A stretch of DNA of 39,973 bases, from assembly GCA_964465125.1 (NCBI GenBank), contig CAYXIO010000034.1, forward strand, positions 1 through 39,973. Reading direction: 5' to 3'. The stretch comes from CAYOHG01 sp964465125 (lineage in GTDB: Bacteria; Planctomycetota; Phycisphaerae; UBA1845; Fen-1342). The notes beneath the pieces are model-generated. The model ran no database searches and was not told the DNA's origin. It worked only from the letters and a program-made list of their open reading frames with translations. A program made the translations under genes and the position numbers. Position 1 is the stretch's first letter, and every line of letters starts with the position of its first letter. Shown piece by piece: positions 9,285 through 16,804 of this stretch.

Positions 9285-9305
9285 CCCGCCGAGGTTTCCG
9301 GCGGG
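9285..9305 (-). other. Leader hairpin upstream of the FG-GAP gene
   Basis: CCCGCCG (9285-9291) and CGGCGGG (9299-9305) form a perfect 7-bp stem with a 7-base loop, about 100 bases before the GTG of the minus-strand gene. It lies downstream of the promoter-like sequence at 9382-9410 and so within the predicted 5' untranslated region of about 185 bases. There is no T-run, so it is not an obvious terminator. The rest of the 264-base gap (9188-9451) shows no convincing gene. Confidence 0.4.
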
Positions 9306-9381
9306 TACCTGACCCAAGAGCGGGCAGGCGAGTAGCCCAACATTGCGGGACCGAATGCCCCGCAAGCTAGAGATGGTGATT

Positions 9382-9410
9382 AGTCTACAGAACGTACGAG
9401 GTTGGTGCAA
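9382..9410 (-). promoter_or_regulatory. Sigma70-like promoter for the FG-GAP gene
   Basis: On the minus strand TTGCAC (9410-9405), a 17-base spacer and TAGACT (9387-9382). This is a good match with ideal spacing, in a locally AT-richer stretch between the glycosyltransferase operon and the FG-GAP gene. Confidence 0.45.
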
Positions 9411-9451
9411 CCCAAACGTGGCTGGACCCCGCCCTACGCCGGCCCAAACCC

Positions 9452-10786
9452 CTAACGGTCCCTTGACGCGATGCGGACCTGATCGCCGGCACTCACGCGC
9501 AGAGCCGCCCACCAAACCATGCCGACCGCCAGCAGCGGCGCTCCTGCCGCCCGCGCCTGGGGCCATGCCAGCAGCAGCGCGGCCAGAAGCCAGATCGGCA
9601 GCACGGCGCGCCTTGCCACGCAGCGCGACCGCGAGGCAGGACCGCAAGCCCCCCCGGACAGGAGCAGAGCCGCCAGGGCGGGCGCACACAGCATGAGATA
9701 GTGCGTCCACACGAGCGGCGAGGCCAGCAGCATCAGCGCGCACCACGCGCCCAGCAGCGCCAGGTCGGCCACAGCGGACGCGGAGCTCGACACCCCGGAC
9801 ACCGCCGCCGAACCGAACAACCCGCCGGGAGCTTTCACCGTCATCACCAGCGTCGCGAGACCCAGAAACGCGACGATCGCGAGGTAGATCGACAGAATCA
9901 CCCGCCGCGGAAGATCGACGGCATTGACGTGCCACTCGGCGTCGCCCTTCGCCGCGTTGACCGGCGAGGTCAGCCGCCGCAGCGTGATCGGCAGTGCGAC
10001 ATTCGAGTAGTTCGCCTTGATGGGCTTGTCCGAGAGCAGCGTATCGCGGAATGAGTGCCGCGCCGCCGACACCTGAAACGCCCGGTGGGCTTCGACGTTT
10101 CCGTCCCAACCCAACACGAGCAACGGCAGCCCTACACCGAGAAGTCCGGCGACAAGGGCTGCGGCCGCCGCGGCCCGCGCTCGCCGCGCCAGCAGCAGGT
10201 AGCCGAGCAGCAACGCTGGCAGCAGCTTGATCACGATCGCGAGTCCCAGCAGCCCGCCGGCGAGCCACTCGCGCCGCCGCTGACAAGCCGCCCACGCAGC
10301 GACGATCAGCAGCAGCAGAATGCAATTCACCGCACCGAGCGTCAGCGTCGAGTGAACGTACGGAGCGATCAGCCACAGTGCCACGAGCAGCGCCCGATCC
10401 ACTAGCGGCTGCCCCGCGCCGCGCAGGCAGCCGCGAAGCAGCAGCCCGGCCGCCACCAGGCACGCCAGCGAGAGCACAGTGAACGCGACCATCGCCGCCT
10501 CAAGCGGCAGCAATCCCCACGGCGCCATGAGAATGGTGAAAACGGGCAGGTAATTGTGCACGCCGAGATCGGAGCGAATCCGGCCCGTTTCAAGCAGGGC
10601 GCGCGCGTTTTCCCAGAAATCGCGAAAGTCGGTCGAGCGCTCCGCGCGCCACACAACGTAGACGCACATCGCGAGGCCGTACGCCGCCACAACCACCCAG
10701 GCCCAGCGCGCCGCATTCTTGCCGCGACCGCCCCATCCGTCGTCGGCCGGGCTCACCGCCGCGCCTTGCTCCGGACCGGGGGTCAT
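9452..10786 (-). CDS. GT87-like (DUF2029) polytopic membrane glycosyltransferase
   Basis: A 444-residue membrane protein with about ten hydrophobic helices. The first follows a short charged N-terminus, and an acidic loop after it holds S-T-D-F-R-D-F-W-E-N, the D-F-x-x-F/Y-W pattern typical of GT87 polyprenol-phosphate mannosyltransferases. These enzymes take sugar from a lipid-phosphate donor on the outer face of the membrane. The start ATG at 10786 overlaps the stop of the upstream GT2 gene in an ATGA, so the two are translationally coupled. The GT2 protein would make the lipid-linked donor and this protein would use it. The open frame continues upstream over the GT2 gene, but that part is a shadow. 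Confidence 0.8.
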   Translation of the reverse strand: MTPGPEQGAAVSPADDGWGGRGKNAARWAWVVVAAYGLAMCVYVVWRAERSTDFRDFWENARALLETGRIRSDLGVHNYLPVFTILMAPWGLLPLEAAMVAFTVLSLACLVAAGLLLRGCLRGAGQPLVDRALLVALWLIAPYVHSTLTLGAVNCILLLLIVAAWAACQRRREWLAGGLLGLAIVIKLLPALLLGYLLLARRARAAAAAALVAGLLGVGLPLLVLGWDGNVEAHRAFQVSAARHSFRDTLLSDKPIKANYSNVALPITLRRLTSPVNAAKGDAEWHVNAVDLPRRVILSIYLAIVAFLGLATLVMTVKAPGGLFGSAAVSGVSSSASAVADLALLGAWCALMLLASPLVWTHYLMLCAPALAALLLSGGACGPASRSRCVARRAVLPIWLLAALLLAWPQARAAGAPLLAVGMVWWAALRVSAGDQVRIASRDR

Positions 10787-11505
10787 GTCTCTCTCCAGCG
10801 CCGCGTCAGACACCATCCATACAGCCGCGCCAGGTGACGCAGGTAGCGCCACTGCTCGGCCAGCGTCAGCTTCGTACGGCCGGCCTGCCGATCGACAAAC
10901 GTAATGGGTACCTCCACCACGCGTCGCCAGCCGTGCCGCACGATCAGCTCCAGTGCAATCTTGTAGCCGATCGGCCGCAAGCGGCTTAGCTCCAAGCTCT
11001 CCCGCCGCACGCAGAAGAAACCGGCCACCATGTCGCGCACCGGCGTCAGCGGACGCGCGAGTTGCCGGCCCACCCAACTGATGAAGCGTCGATGCGCCGG
11101 CCAGTGCAGATCGACCCGTCCGCCCACGGCAAAGCGGCTGCCGATCCCCATCTCGACCGACGGATCGCGCATCGCGTCGAGCAGCGCCGGAATCGACTCC
11201 GGCGGATGCGACAGGTCGGCGTCCATCACCACGCACAGCGCACCGCGCGCCTCGTGTAGTCCTCGAATGACCGCGCTTGCCAGCCCGCGCTCGCCTCGCC
11301 GAAGCACGCAGCGAACCGGCAGTCCGCGCGCCGCCAGCTCGATCGCCAACTCGGCCGTCCCGTCGGGCGATGCATCGTCCACGATCAAGAGCTCGCACTC
11401 GCGTGGATCAAGCGCGGCGAAGACCCGCTCCGCGAGACATGCCAGGTTTTCGCGCTCATTGAACGTGGGCACGACGATCGTGACTCGAAGCTCGCCGGCC
11501 GCCAT
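10783..11505 (-). CDS. GT2 glycosyltransferase, dolichol/polyprenol-phosphate mannosyltransferase-like
   Basis: A 240-residue soluble GT-A enzyme. It has the VPTFNE opening, the nucleotide-binding DDASPDGT, the DAD metal motif followed by LSHPPE, and the later GSRF block, all typical of DPM1-type polyprenyl-phosphate hexose synthases. No C-terminal membrane helices are present, as in the short class. It would charge polyprenyl phosphate with mannose or glucose from GDP- or UDP-sugar. I start at the ATG at 11505; an in-frame TTG at 11544 adds 13 residues but looks poorer. Coupled by a 4-base overlap to the GT87 gene. Confidence 0.88.
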   Translation of the reverse strand: MAAGELRVTIVVPTFNERENLACLAERVFAALDPRECELLIVDDASPDGTAELAIELAARGLPVRCVLRRGERGLASAVIRGLHEARGALCVVMDADLSHPPESIPALLDAMRDPSVEMGIGSRFAVGGRVDLHWPAHRRFISWVGRQLARPLTPVRDMVAGFFCVRRESLELSRLRPIGYKIALELIVRHGWRRVVEVPITFVDRQAGRTKLTLAEQWRYLRHLARLYGWCLTRRWRET

Positions 11506-11560
11506 GATGAGCCGATTCCTACGCGCGAACGCCCGTGGATTCAAGGCAGCGCCCCGGCGA

Positions 11561-11588
11561 TTACGGCCGCGGTGCCGGCCGCTATGAT
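11561..11588 (+). promoter_or_regulatory. Promoter-like sequence for the GH16 gene
   Basis: TTACGG (11561-11566), a 16-base spacer and TATGAT (11583-11588) in the 131-base divergent gap between the GT2 and GH16 genes. Read by eye only. Confidence 0.35.
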
Positions 11589-11636
11589 GCGTGCGGTCGC
11601 GCCCCGTCCGCGCAGACCCGAGCGGAGCGATTCGCC

Positions 11637-12506
11637 ATGCCGCCTGAATGCCGAGGGTCCCCCGTTCGCATCATCGCCCGCGCGCTCGGCTGCGCCGCGG
11701 CGCTCGGCCTGCCCTGTTTCCTCGCCGCCGACGAAGCGGCACCGAAGCTCAATGCCGCCGCAACCACGCAGCCCTCGTCCGACCTGCCGCCGCCGATCCC
11801 CGGCTACGTGCTCGCCTGGCACGACGAATTCGACGGCCCGGCGCTCGACTCAACCAGGTGGAAGCCCTGGGCGCTTGGCAAGCGCCGGGACGCGCTCAAC
11901 GTGGCCGACGCGATCCGCTTTGACGGCGACGGCCATCTCGTGCTGACCACCCGCCGCGTGCAGACGGCGGAGGGCAAGACGGAGTACCACACCGGGGGCG
12001 TCTGGACCTCGGGTCTCTACGAGCCCTGCTTCGGATATCTCGAAGCGCGCCTGGAAGTGCACAAGCGCGGCGGCCACTGGTGCGCCTTCTGGCTCAACTC
12101 CAACGGCATGGGCAAGCCCGTCGGCGACCCCGCCAAGGCCGGCGTCGAAATGGACATCATGGAGTATCACCACCGGCTCGACGGCGGCCGGCGCGTTCAG
12201 CAGACCCTGCACTGGGACGGGTACGGCGCCGACCACAAGACGCGCGGACACACCCCGCTCGTGCAAGGCATCACCGCCGGCTTCCACACCTACGGCCTGC
12301 TCTGGACCAAGGACGAGTACGTGTTCTTTGTCGACGGCGTCGAGACCTGGCGCGTGACCGCGAAAGACGGCGGCGCAATCTCCAACCGCCCTGAGCACAT
12401 GATCCTCAGCCTGGAAGTAGGCGATTGGGCCGGCCCGATCGACAAGGTCGAGCTGCCCGACTCCATCCGCGTCGACTGGGTGCGCGTCTGGCAGCAGCCG
12501 CCGTAG
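11637..12506 (+). CDS. Secreted GH16-family glycoside hydrolase
   Basis: A 289-residue protein with a signal peptide (residues 1 to about 30), a TTQPS linker and one GH16 catalytic domain. The domain opens with the W-H-D-E-F-D-G block. It holds the E-x-D-x-x-E catalytic motif as Glu171, Asp173 and Glu176 (VEMDIMEYHH), the last Glu being the acid/base. GH16 enzymes cut beta-1,3- or beta-1,4-glucans and galactans such as laminarin, agar, carrageenan or porphyran; which one applies here is not decidable. The ATG at 11637 is preceded by GGAG. An in-frame extension back to 11535 has no signal-peptide logic. It converges on the beta-helix gene with only 14 bases between stops. Confidence 0.87.
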   Translation: MPPECRGSPVRIIARALGCAAALGLPCFLAADEAAPKLNAAATTQPSSDLPPPIPGYVLAWHDEFDGPALDSTRWKPWALGKRRDALNVADAIRFDGDGHLVLTTRRVQTAEGKTEYHTGGVWTSGLYEPCFGYLEARLEVHKRGGHWCAFWLNSNGMGKPVGDPAKAGVEMDIMEYHHRLDGGRRVQQTLHWDGYGADHKTRGHTPLVQGITAGFHTYGLLWTKDEYVFFVDGVETWRVTAKDGGAISNRPEHMILSLEVGDWAGPIDKVELPDSIRVDWVRVWQQPP

Positions 12507-12520
12507 CGGCTCCGGCGCGC

Positions 12521-14200
12521 TCAGCCCGCGCAGGCCGTGCCGAAGCGGATCAGCAGGCGCGAGAGGTCGTCCAGGTCGACGTCGCCGTCGTCGTCCAGAT
12601 CGCCGTCATCCGGGTCGACCCCGCCGGTCGCGCCGAAGTTTGTCAGCAGCGTGGACAGGTCCTTCAGGTCGATGACACCATCGCCGTTGAGGTCCTCCGG
12701 GCAGGCAACACTCTCGAACGCGCCGATCTCAAGCCCGTCACCCACCACCGCGCGGCTGGCGGACTGCTGATGCTCGACGTATTGCGACGTCACGTCGTAG
12801 TCAGGCAAGACTTCTGCGTTCAGCGCACCGCTGCCGTCGATGCAGTCCGAATCCGCAGTCAGGTGAAAATCCTGCCCGGGCTCATCGACGAATCCCGGCG
12901 CGGCGCCGAGCACGCTGGTCCCGTCGTCGTGGATCGTTCCGAGCAGCGTGCCATGCGAGCCGACCCAGCCCGGCTTGAACCAGTTGTGGCTCAGATCAAG
13001 CACGCCGGTGGCGTCGAGCATCGCCAGCGTGTCGCCGGCCAGCGTCACGTACACGATGTTGTTGCGCGCGTCGCAGCTTTCGTCGTTCGTTGACAACCGC
13101 ATCCAGGTCGTGCGGTCGGTCCGCGTCGACACGCAGGTGTTGTTGTACAGGTACAGCGTGCCCTTGCGATACCAGCTTGTCGAGCCGCTGTCGCCGCCGT
13201 AATGAAGAAGCTGGCGGTTCCCTGCGCCGTCCGGCTCGATCAGGATGTTGCCGTACACGTACGTCGCGCCGTACGCCGCATCATTGCGGATCAGCGCGCT
13301 GTCCTCGGCGTCAACCAGGTCGAGCTGGCGATTGCCGCCTTCGATCCAGTTACAGCGCACCACCAGCCCGGCCGAGCGGTCCTTCAGGTTGTTGCCGTCT
13401 GCACCCGGCGTCGGCGGCCCGAAGCGATTGAACTGATAGGTGATCCCAATCGCGGCGGTATAGGTGTTGTGTTCATACAGGCTGCCGAGGTTGCCGTTCG
13501 AGTGAATATGATTGCCCTCGATCAGAATCGCGCGCGAGACGGTTGTGCCGGACGACGCCACGAACAACCCGTTGCCGCAGTCGTGCAGCACGCAATTGCG
13601 AATCGTGACGTTCTCGCCTTTCTCAATATAGATCGCCGCCGCGTTGGCCGGGTACGCCTGAGTCGCACCGGCATCATCGACAAACGACGCGGGCGGCCGC
13701 GCCCCGCGGACTTCCAGGTTTTCGATCGTGACATGCCGCGGCATCAGGTCCGGCGGGTTGCTCGAACCGCCGACCTTCACGACGCCGCGGCCTTCCGACC
13801 AGAAATCCAGCGCCAGGCGCGTCACCGCCCCGCCGCCCTCGATGACCGGCCGCTCGCCGTTCGGGCCGAGCACGCCCTGAATCAACACGGGCGCTGCTTC
13901 CGTGCCCTGCGCGGCGATGACCCACTTCTCGGCATAGGGCGCCGCTCGCCAGTGAATGCGAACGGTGTCGCCGGCCTGAAGCGACTCCCACGGAACGGCG
14001 CCGATGCTGGCGTAGGGCTGCCCCGGCCCGACGTCGTATTGGGTCGCAGCAGCGCTTGTGGCAACCCATCCGGCAAGGATGGCACACACAGACAGCGTTC
14101 CAATCGACCCGGATCGCGCCCGCCGCGCTTCGCGAGCTCGGAGACCCCTTGCGGCCGCGCCGCAACTTCGCGTGTGTGCTGCGTGATGGATGCCTTCCAT
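12521..14200 (-). CDS. Secreted right-handed beta-helix (pectate-lyase-fold) protein with dockerin-like tail
   Basis: A 559-residue protein. A long basic N-region and hydrophobic core (about residues 30-52, ending SAAAT) form the signal peptide. The middle shows the repeated short strands of a parallel beta-helix (VTIENLEVRG, VTIRNCVLHDCGNGLFV, ILIEGNHIHSN, YLYNNTCV and similar), the fold of polysaccharide lyases and surface glycan-binding proteins. The end is a Cys followed by two EF-hand units, DLNGDGVIDLKDLSTLL and DLDDDGDVDLDDLSRLL, then FGTACAG. No specific catalytic motif was recognised, so lyase activity is only possible. The ATG at 14200 has GGAG about eleven bases upstream. Neighbour to the GH16 gene, suggesting a polysaccharide theme. 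Confidence 0.82.
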   Translation of the reverse strand: MEGIHHAAHTRSCGAAARGLRAREARRARSGSIGTLSVCAILAGWVATSAAATQYDVGPGQPYASIGAVPWESLQAGDTVRIHWRAAPYAEKWVIAAQGTEAAPVLIQGVLGPNGERPVIEGGGAVTRLALDFWSEGRGVVKVGGSSNPPDLMPRHVTIENLEVRGARPPASFVDDAGATQAYPANAAAIYIEKGENVTIRNCVLHDCGNGLFVASSGTTVSRAILIEGNHIHSNGNLGSLYEHNTYTAAIGITYQFNRFGPPTPGADGNNLKDRSAGLVVRCNWIEGGNRQLDLVDAEDSALIRNDAAYGATYVYGNILIEPDGAGNRQLLHYGGDSGSTSWYRKGTLYLYNNTCVSTRTDRTTWMRLSTNDESCDARNNIVYVTLAGDTLAMLDATGVLDLSHNWFKPGWVGSHGTLLGTIHDDGTSVLGAAPGFVDEPGQDFHLTADSDCIDGSGALNAEVLPDYDVTSQYVEHQQSASRAVVGDGLEIGAFESVACPEDLNGDGVIDLKDLSTLLTNFGATGGVDPDDGDLDDDGDVDLDDLSRLLIRFGTACAG

Positions 14201-14295
14201 GGCTTTTGCTCCGTCGAAGGGGTCCGCCAGCACCAGCGTACGCCCGCGCGCGCCAAAAAGCGCGCGGATTCTGCGCGCATTCTGACATATCCATC

Positions 14296-14324
14296 TTGAC
14301 GCGGACACGCAGGGTTGTTAGTGT
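14296..14324 (+). promoter_or_regulatory. Sigma70-like promoter for the DinB-like gene
   Basis: TTGACG (14296-14301), a 17-base spacer and TAGTGT (14319-14324), 80 bases before the ATG at 14406, in the divergent gap. Confidence 0.45.
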
Positions 14325-14405
14325 TTTGTTCGGCTTCGCACGGGCTCGTTCCGGCGAAACCGCGGGCTCTCACAACCGCAATCGGTTCCGTTCAGGAGAA
14401 GCGCC

Positions 14406-14882
14406 ATGACTGACTGCGCGAGCACAATTCAGCAGGCCGTCGAAATGCTCCTTCGCGAGACGTTCGAAGGGGTAGCCGAGGGGCAGCCCGCGAATTACGC
14501 CGATTCCGGGCCGAGCGGTTCGCTGATCGGCGCGCTCTCGTCCGCACCGGCGGCGTTGGCCCGCTACGCGCCCGCCCCGGGACGCCGCTCGATCGCGCAG
14601 CACGCCCGGCACGCGCGCTTTCACCTCGAAGTCGTCGAGCGATATCTGCGCGGCGACTCGGGCAGCAGCAACTGGGACGAGAGCTGGGCCGTCGATGCGA
14701 GCAGCGACACAGCCTGGCGACACGAAGTCGAGGCGCTGCGTGCTGCGTACCAGGCCGTTCAGCGGACCGTGGCCACGCTGGACTGGCAAGTGCCGACGCT
14801 GGCAGCCGCACTGGGCGCCATTGCACACGGCGCCTACCACCTCGGCGCGATCCGCCAGATGTTGCGCGACGCAGGCGGCTGA
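14406..14882 (+). CDS. DinB-like four-helix metalloprotein
   Basis: A 158-residue cytoplasmic protein with the DinB/YfiT four-helix pattern. Histidines at 66, 69 and 73 lie in the second helix region, and an H-x-x-x-H pair (His141, His145, in AHGAYHLGAI) lies near the C-terminus. The family binds a divalent metal through three His and includes thiol transferases and proteins of unknown role; here the reaction cannot be told. The start is an ATG with AGGAG eight bases upstream. It appears to be a single-gene unit with its own promoter. Confidence 0.75.
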   Translation: MTDCASTIQQAVEMLLRETFEGVAEGQPANYADSGPSGSLIGALSSAPAALARYAPAPGRRSIAQHARHARFHLEVVERYLRGDSGSSNWDESWAVDASSDTAWRHEVEALRAAYQAVQRTVATLDWQVPTLAAALGAIAHGAYHLGAIRQMLRDAGG

Positions 14883-15077
14883 TCGAAGCGTAATCGAGCC
14901 GGGACTGCGCGCGCCGCAGGAGTCCCTTCCCGCGGTATCCCGATCAACCGCCTAGGGTGTTCTGCACGGGAGTCTCTCCTGTCATCTGATTCGGGTGGTT
15001 TAGACTCGTCGCGCGCTCGCCAGGCTCTAATGAGCCCGTATTCTCTCGGACGTTCACGCTCGTCGTTTGTTTTGGCA

Positions 15078-15107
15078 TTGAATTCGCCGGGCTCGGGGGG
15101 GTATGCT
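15078..15107 (+). promoter_or_regulatory. Promoter-like sequence for the dockerin-tailed protein at 15143
   Basis: TTGAAT (15078-15083), an 18-base spacer and TATGCT (15102-15107), 35 bases before the chosen ATG. The rest of the gap 14883-15142 shows no gene. Confidence 0.4.
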
Positions 15108-15142
15108 ACGACCCTGGTCGGGTACACATGGGGGGGCTCTAC

Positions 15143-15913
15143 ATGCTGCGTTTTCCTGTCGTCATCGTGTCCGGCGTCGTTGCGTGCCTGCTGTCGGCCT
15201 CGGCCATCGCTTCGGTGCTGCACTTCGACAGCGAGGTGGCGCCGGGGACGCTCTTCGGAAGCTACGGCGACCGCGTCGCGACCTCGCCCGACGCCTTTGG
15301 TCACACCTACGGCGTGGGCAACGCCTGGACGCCCAACATCGAGATGGAGTACCACATGCTCGACCCCTCCACGCGGCTGGCGGTGCCCGGCACGGCGCCC
15401 GGCGTGTGGGGCGGCGGCTACGGCGATCTGGATCACGTGGCTTGGGCCGGGTCCGGACCGGTGGCTATGCTCGAGCTCGAGTTCTTGCCGCACCCCGGGT
15501 ACGCCGTGATCGTGAATGCCTTTGACGCGGCGGGGTTTGTCGTCGATCAGCCCAACCAACCGATCTACTTCGCCGACGCGGACAACGTGATCGTGGCTGA
15601 CCTGTCGTCGCTCATCCACGGGCAGGCGACGCATGACCATTTTGAGCCGGCGCTGATGCACTACGGGCCGCTGCGGCTGCAGATCGGCAACAATTGGAAC
15701 GTCGGCGTCGACCATATTGACTTCGATCAGGTGCTGGTGTTACCCGGCGATATCAACCACGACTGTGTAGTGGATCTGATCGACCTGGCGACGCTGCTGG
15801 TGAACTTCGGCGCTGACAACCCCACCGCCTTCGACGGCGACTTCAACGTCGACGGCGAGGTCGATCTGACCGATCTGAGTGTGCTCCTTAGCGCCTTCGG
15901 CACCGGGTGCTGA
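15143..15913 (+). CDS. Secreted protein of unknown function with dockerin-like C-terminal repeat
   Basis: A 256-residue exported protein. A signal peptide (about 1-24, ending SAIAS) is followed by a beta-rich domain of about 165 residues that I do not recognise. It resembles the single-domain secreted proteins that carry sorting tails in planctomycetes. The C-terminal 70 residues are two EF-hand units (GDINHDCVVDLIDLATLL and DFNVDGEVDLTDLSVLL) ending FGTGC. The tail closely matches those of the beta-helix protein and the nuclease-like protein at 23394. Start chosen at 15143, with a run of G seven to eight bases upstream; an ATG at 15128 is also in frame. Confidence 0.75.
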   Translation: MLRFPVVIVSGVVACLLSASAIASVLHFDSEVAPGTLFGSYGDRVATSPDAFGHTYGVGNAWTPNIEMEYHMLDPSTRLAVPGTAPGVWGGGYGDLDHVAWAGSGPVAMLELEFLPHPGYAVIVNAFDAAGFVVDQPNQPIYFADADNVIVADLSSLIHGQATHDHFEPALMHYGPLRLQIGNNWNVGVDHIDFDQVLVLPGDINHDCVVDLIDLATLLVNFGADNPTAFDGDFNVDGEVDLTDLSVLLSAFGTGC

Positions 15914-15929
15914 AGGTTCTCGGCGGAGG

Positions 15930-15944
15930 GCGGGCGACGCCCGC
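15930..15944 (+). terminator. Short GC hairpin after the dockerin-tailed gene
   Basis: GCGGGC, a 3-base loop and GCCCGC, 17 bases after the stop at 15913. No T-run follows, and it overlaps the start of the transposase remnant, so termination is only possible. Confidence 0.25.
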
Positions 15945-16125
15945 GGGCAAGCGCAACATCAACATTGCCGCCGAACTGAGGGCGGACAATCAGACCGTGG
16001 GAATCTGACGCAATCGCTTCGCGGCCGAGCGTCTGAAAGGTATCGAGCAGGACGCCCCGCGCGGCGCCGGCAAGTCGCGCGGCAGGGAGCTTCGCTACTC
16101 AGCGTTGCCGTCGACTGGCGCGCAT
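15931..16125 (+). pseudogene. Remnant of an IS630-type transposase (N-terminal helix-turn-helix)
   Basis: One frame of this gene-poor stretch reads A-G-K-R-N-I-N-I-A-A-E-L, then N-Q-T-V-G-I, a TGA stop, then R-N-R-F-A-A-E-R-L-K-G-I and D-A-P-R-G. This is the classic start of IS630-family transposases, where the helix-turn-helix is followed by T-V-x-x-W-R-x-R-F and a D-x-P-R hinge. The TGA stands where the conserved Trp (TGG) should be, and homology is lost after about 16125. No catalytic DDE part and no terminal inverted repeats were seen. I read it as an old broken insertion. The rest of the gap (to 16236) holds only a possible -10 box, TACAAT at 16196, for the next gene. Confidence 0.55.
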
Positions 16126-16236
16126 TCCAGGCCGCAACTCCGCATGGGCGCCGACGGCGCGTACGAATACGCTCGATCCGCGAGCGCCAACCGCCTACAA
16201 TCCCGGCCCAACGGCGCCAAGTACCAGGAGTCCGTC

Positions 16237-16728
16237 ATGCCGGCAGACGCAGGCACGCCCGCCGCCCAGGCCAGGCTGGAGCGCGTGACCCCCATGCTCG
16301 CCGTCCGCGATTTGAAGCGAACGATCGAGTGGTACACGCGCGGGCTGGGTTTTCAGCTCGGCGACACGTTCGGCGATCCGCCCGTCTGGTGCAGCCTGCG
16401 TCGCGACGACGTGCAGTTGTTTTTCAACCGGCCGCCCGCCAGCGCCTTTCCCGCGGAGTGGCCGGGGCACGTACCGACGGTCGGCCACCCGCCCTGTCCG
16501 CAGCCGAGCGCTTCGAGCCCGACGCAGCAGATTCGCTCGCTGCACATCTTCTACCTGCACACCAACGACCTGCCCGGACTGCACGCGGAATTCGTCCGCC
16601 GCGGCGCTGCCCCCACGGGCATGCGCGTCACGGTGTACGGCATGAAGGAGTTCGAGCTGCGCGATCCGGACGGCTACTGGCTCTGGTTCGGTCAGCCCAC
16701 CGACGAGCCGCCGACGGTCCGCGAGTGA
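16237..16728 (+). CDS. VOC-family protein (glyoxalase/bleomycin-resistance fold)
   Basis: A 163-residue cytoplasmic protein with two beta-alpha-beta-beta-beta modules. The first begins T-P-M-L-A-V-R-D-L. The second ends with F-E-L-R-D-P-D-G-Y-W-L-W-F, the signature close of the vicinal-oxygen-chelate fold whose Glu and His act as metal ligands in enzymatic members. A longer than usual loop, about residues 68-100 and rich in Pro and Ser, separates the modules. Members include glyoxalases, dioxygenases and antibiotic-binding proteins; no specific one is indicated. The ATG at 16237 has a perfect AGGAG, while the open frame upstream lacks one. Confidence 0.82.
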   Translation: MPADAGTPAAQARLERVTPMLAVRDLKRTIEWYTRGLGFQLGDTFGDPPVWCSLRRDDVQLFFNRPPASAFPAEWPGHVPTVGHPPCPQPSASSPTQQIRSLHIFYLHTNDLPGLHAEFVRRGAAPTGMRVTVYGMKEFELRDPDGYWLWFGQPTDEPPTVRE

Positions 16729-16804
16729 GTCAAGTGAACCGCCACGCACGCAGCGCGCCCGCCGGCGCGCTCGCAGTCGAGACACCTCACCGGGAGTCGC
16801 CCTC

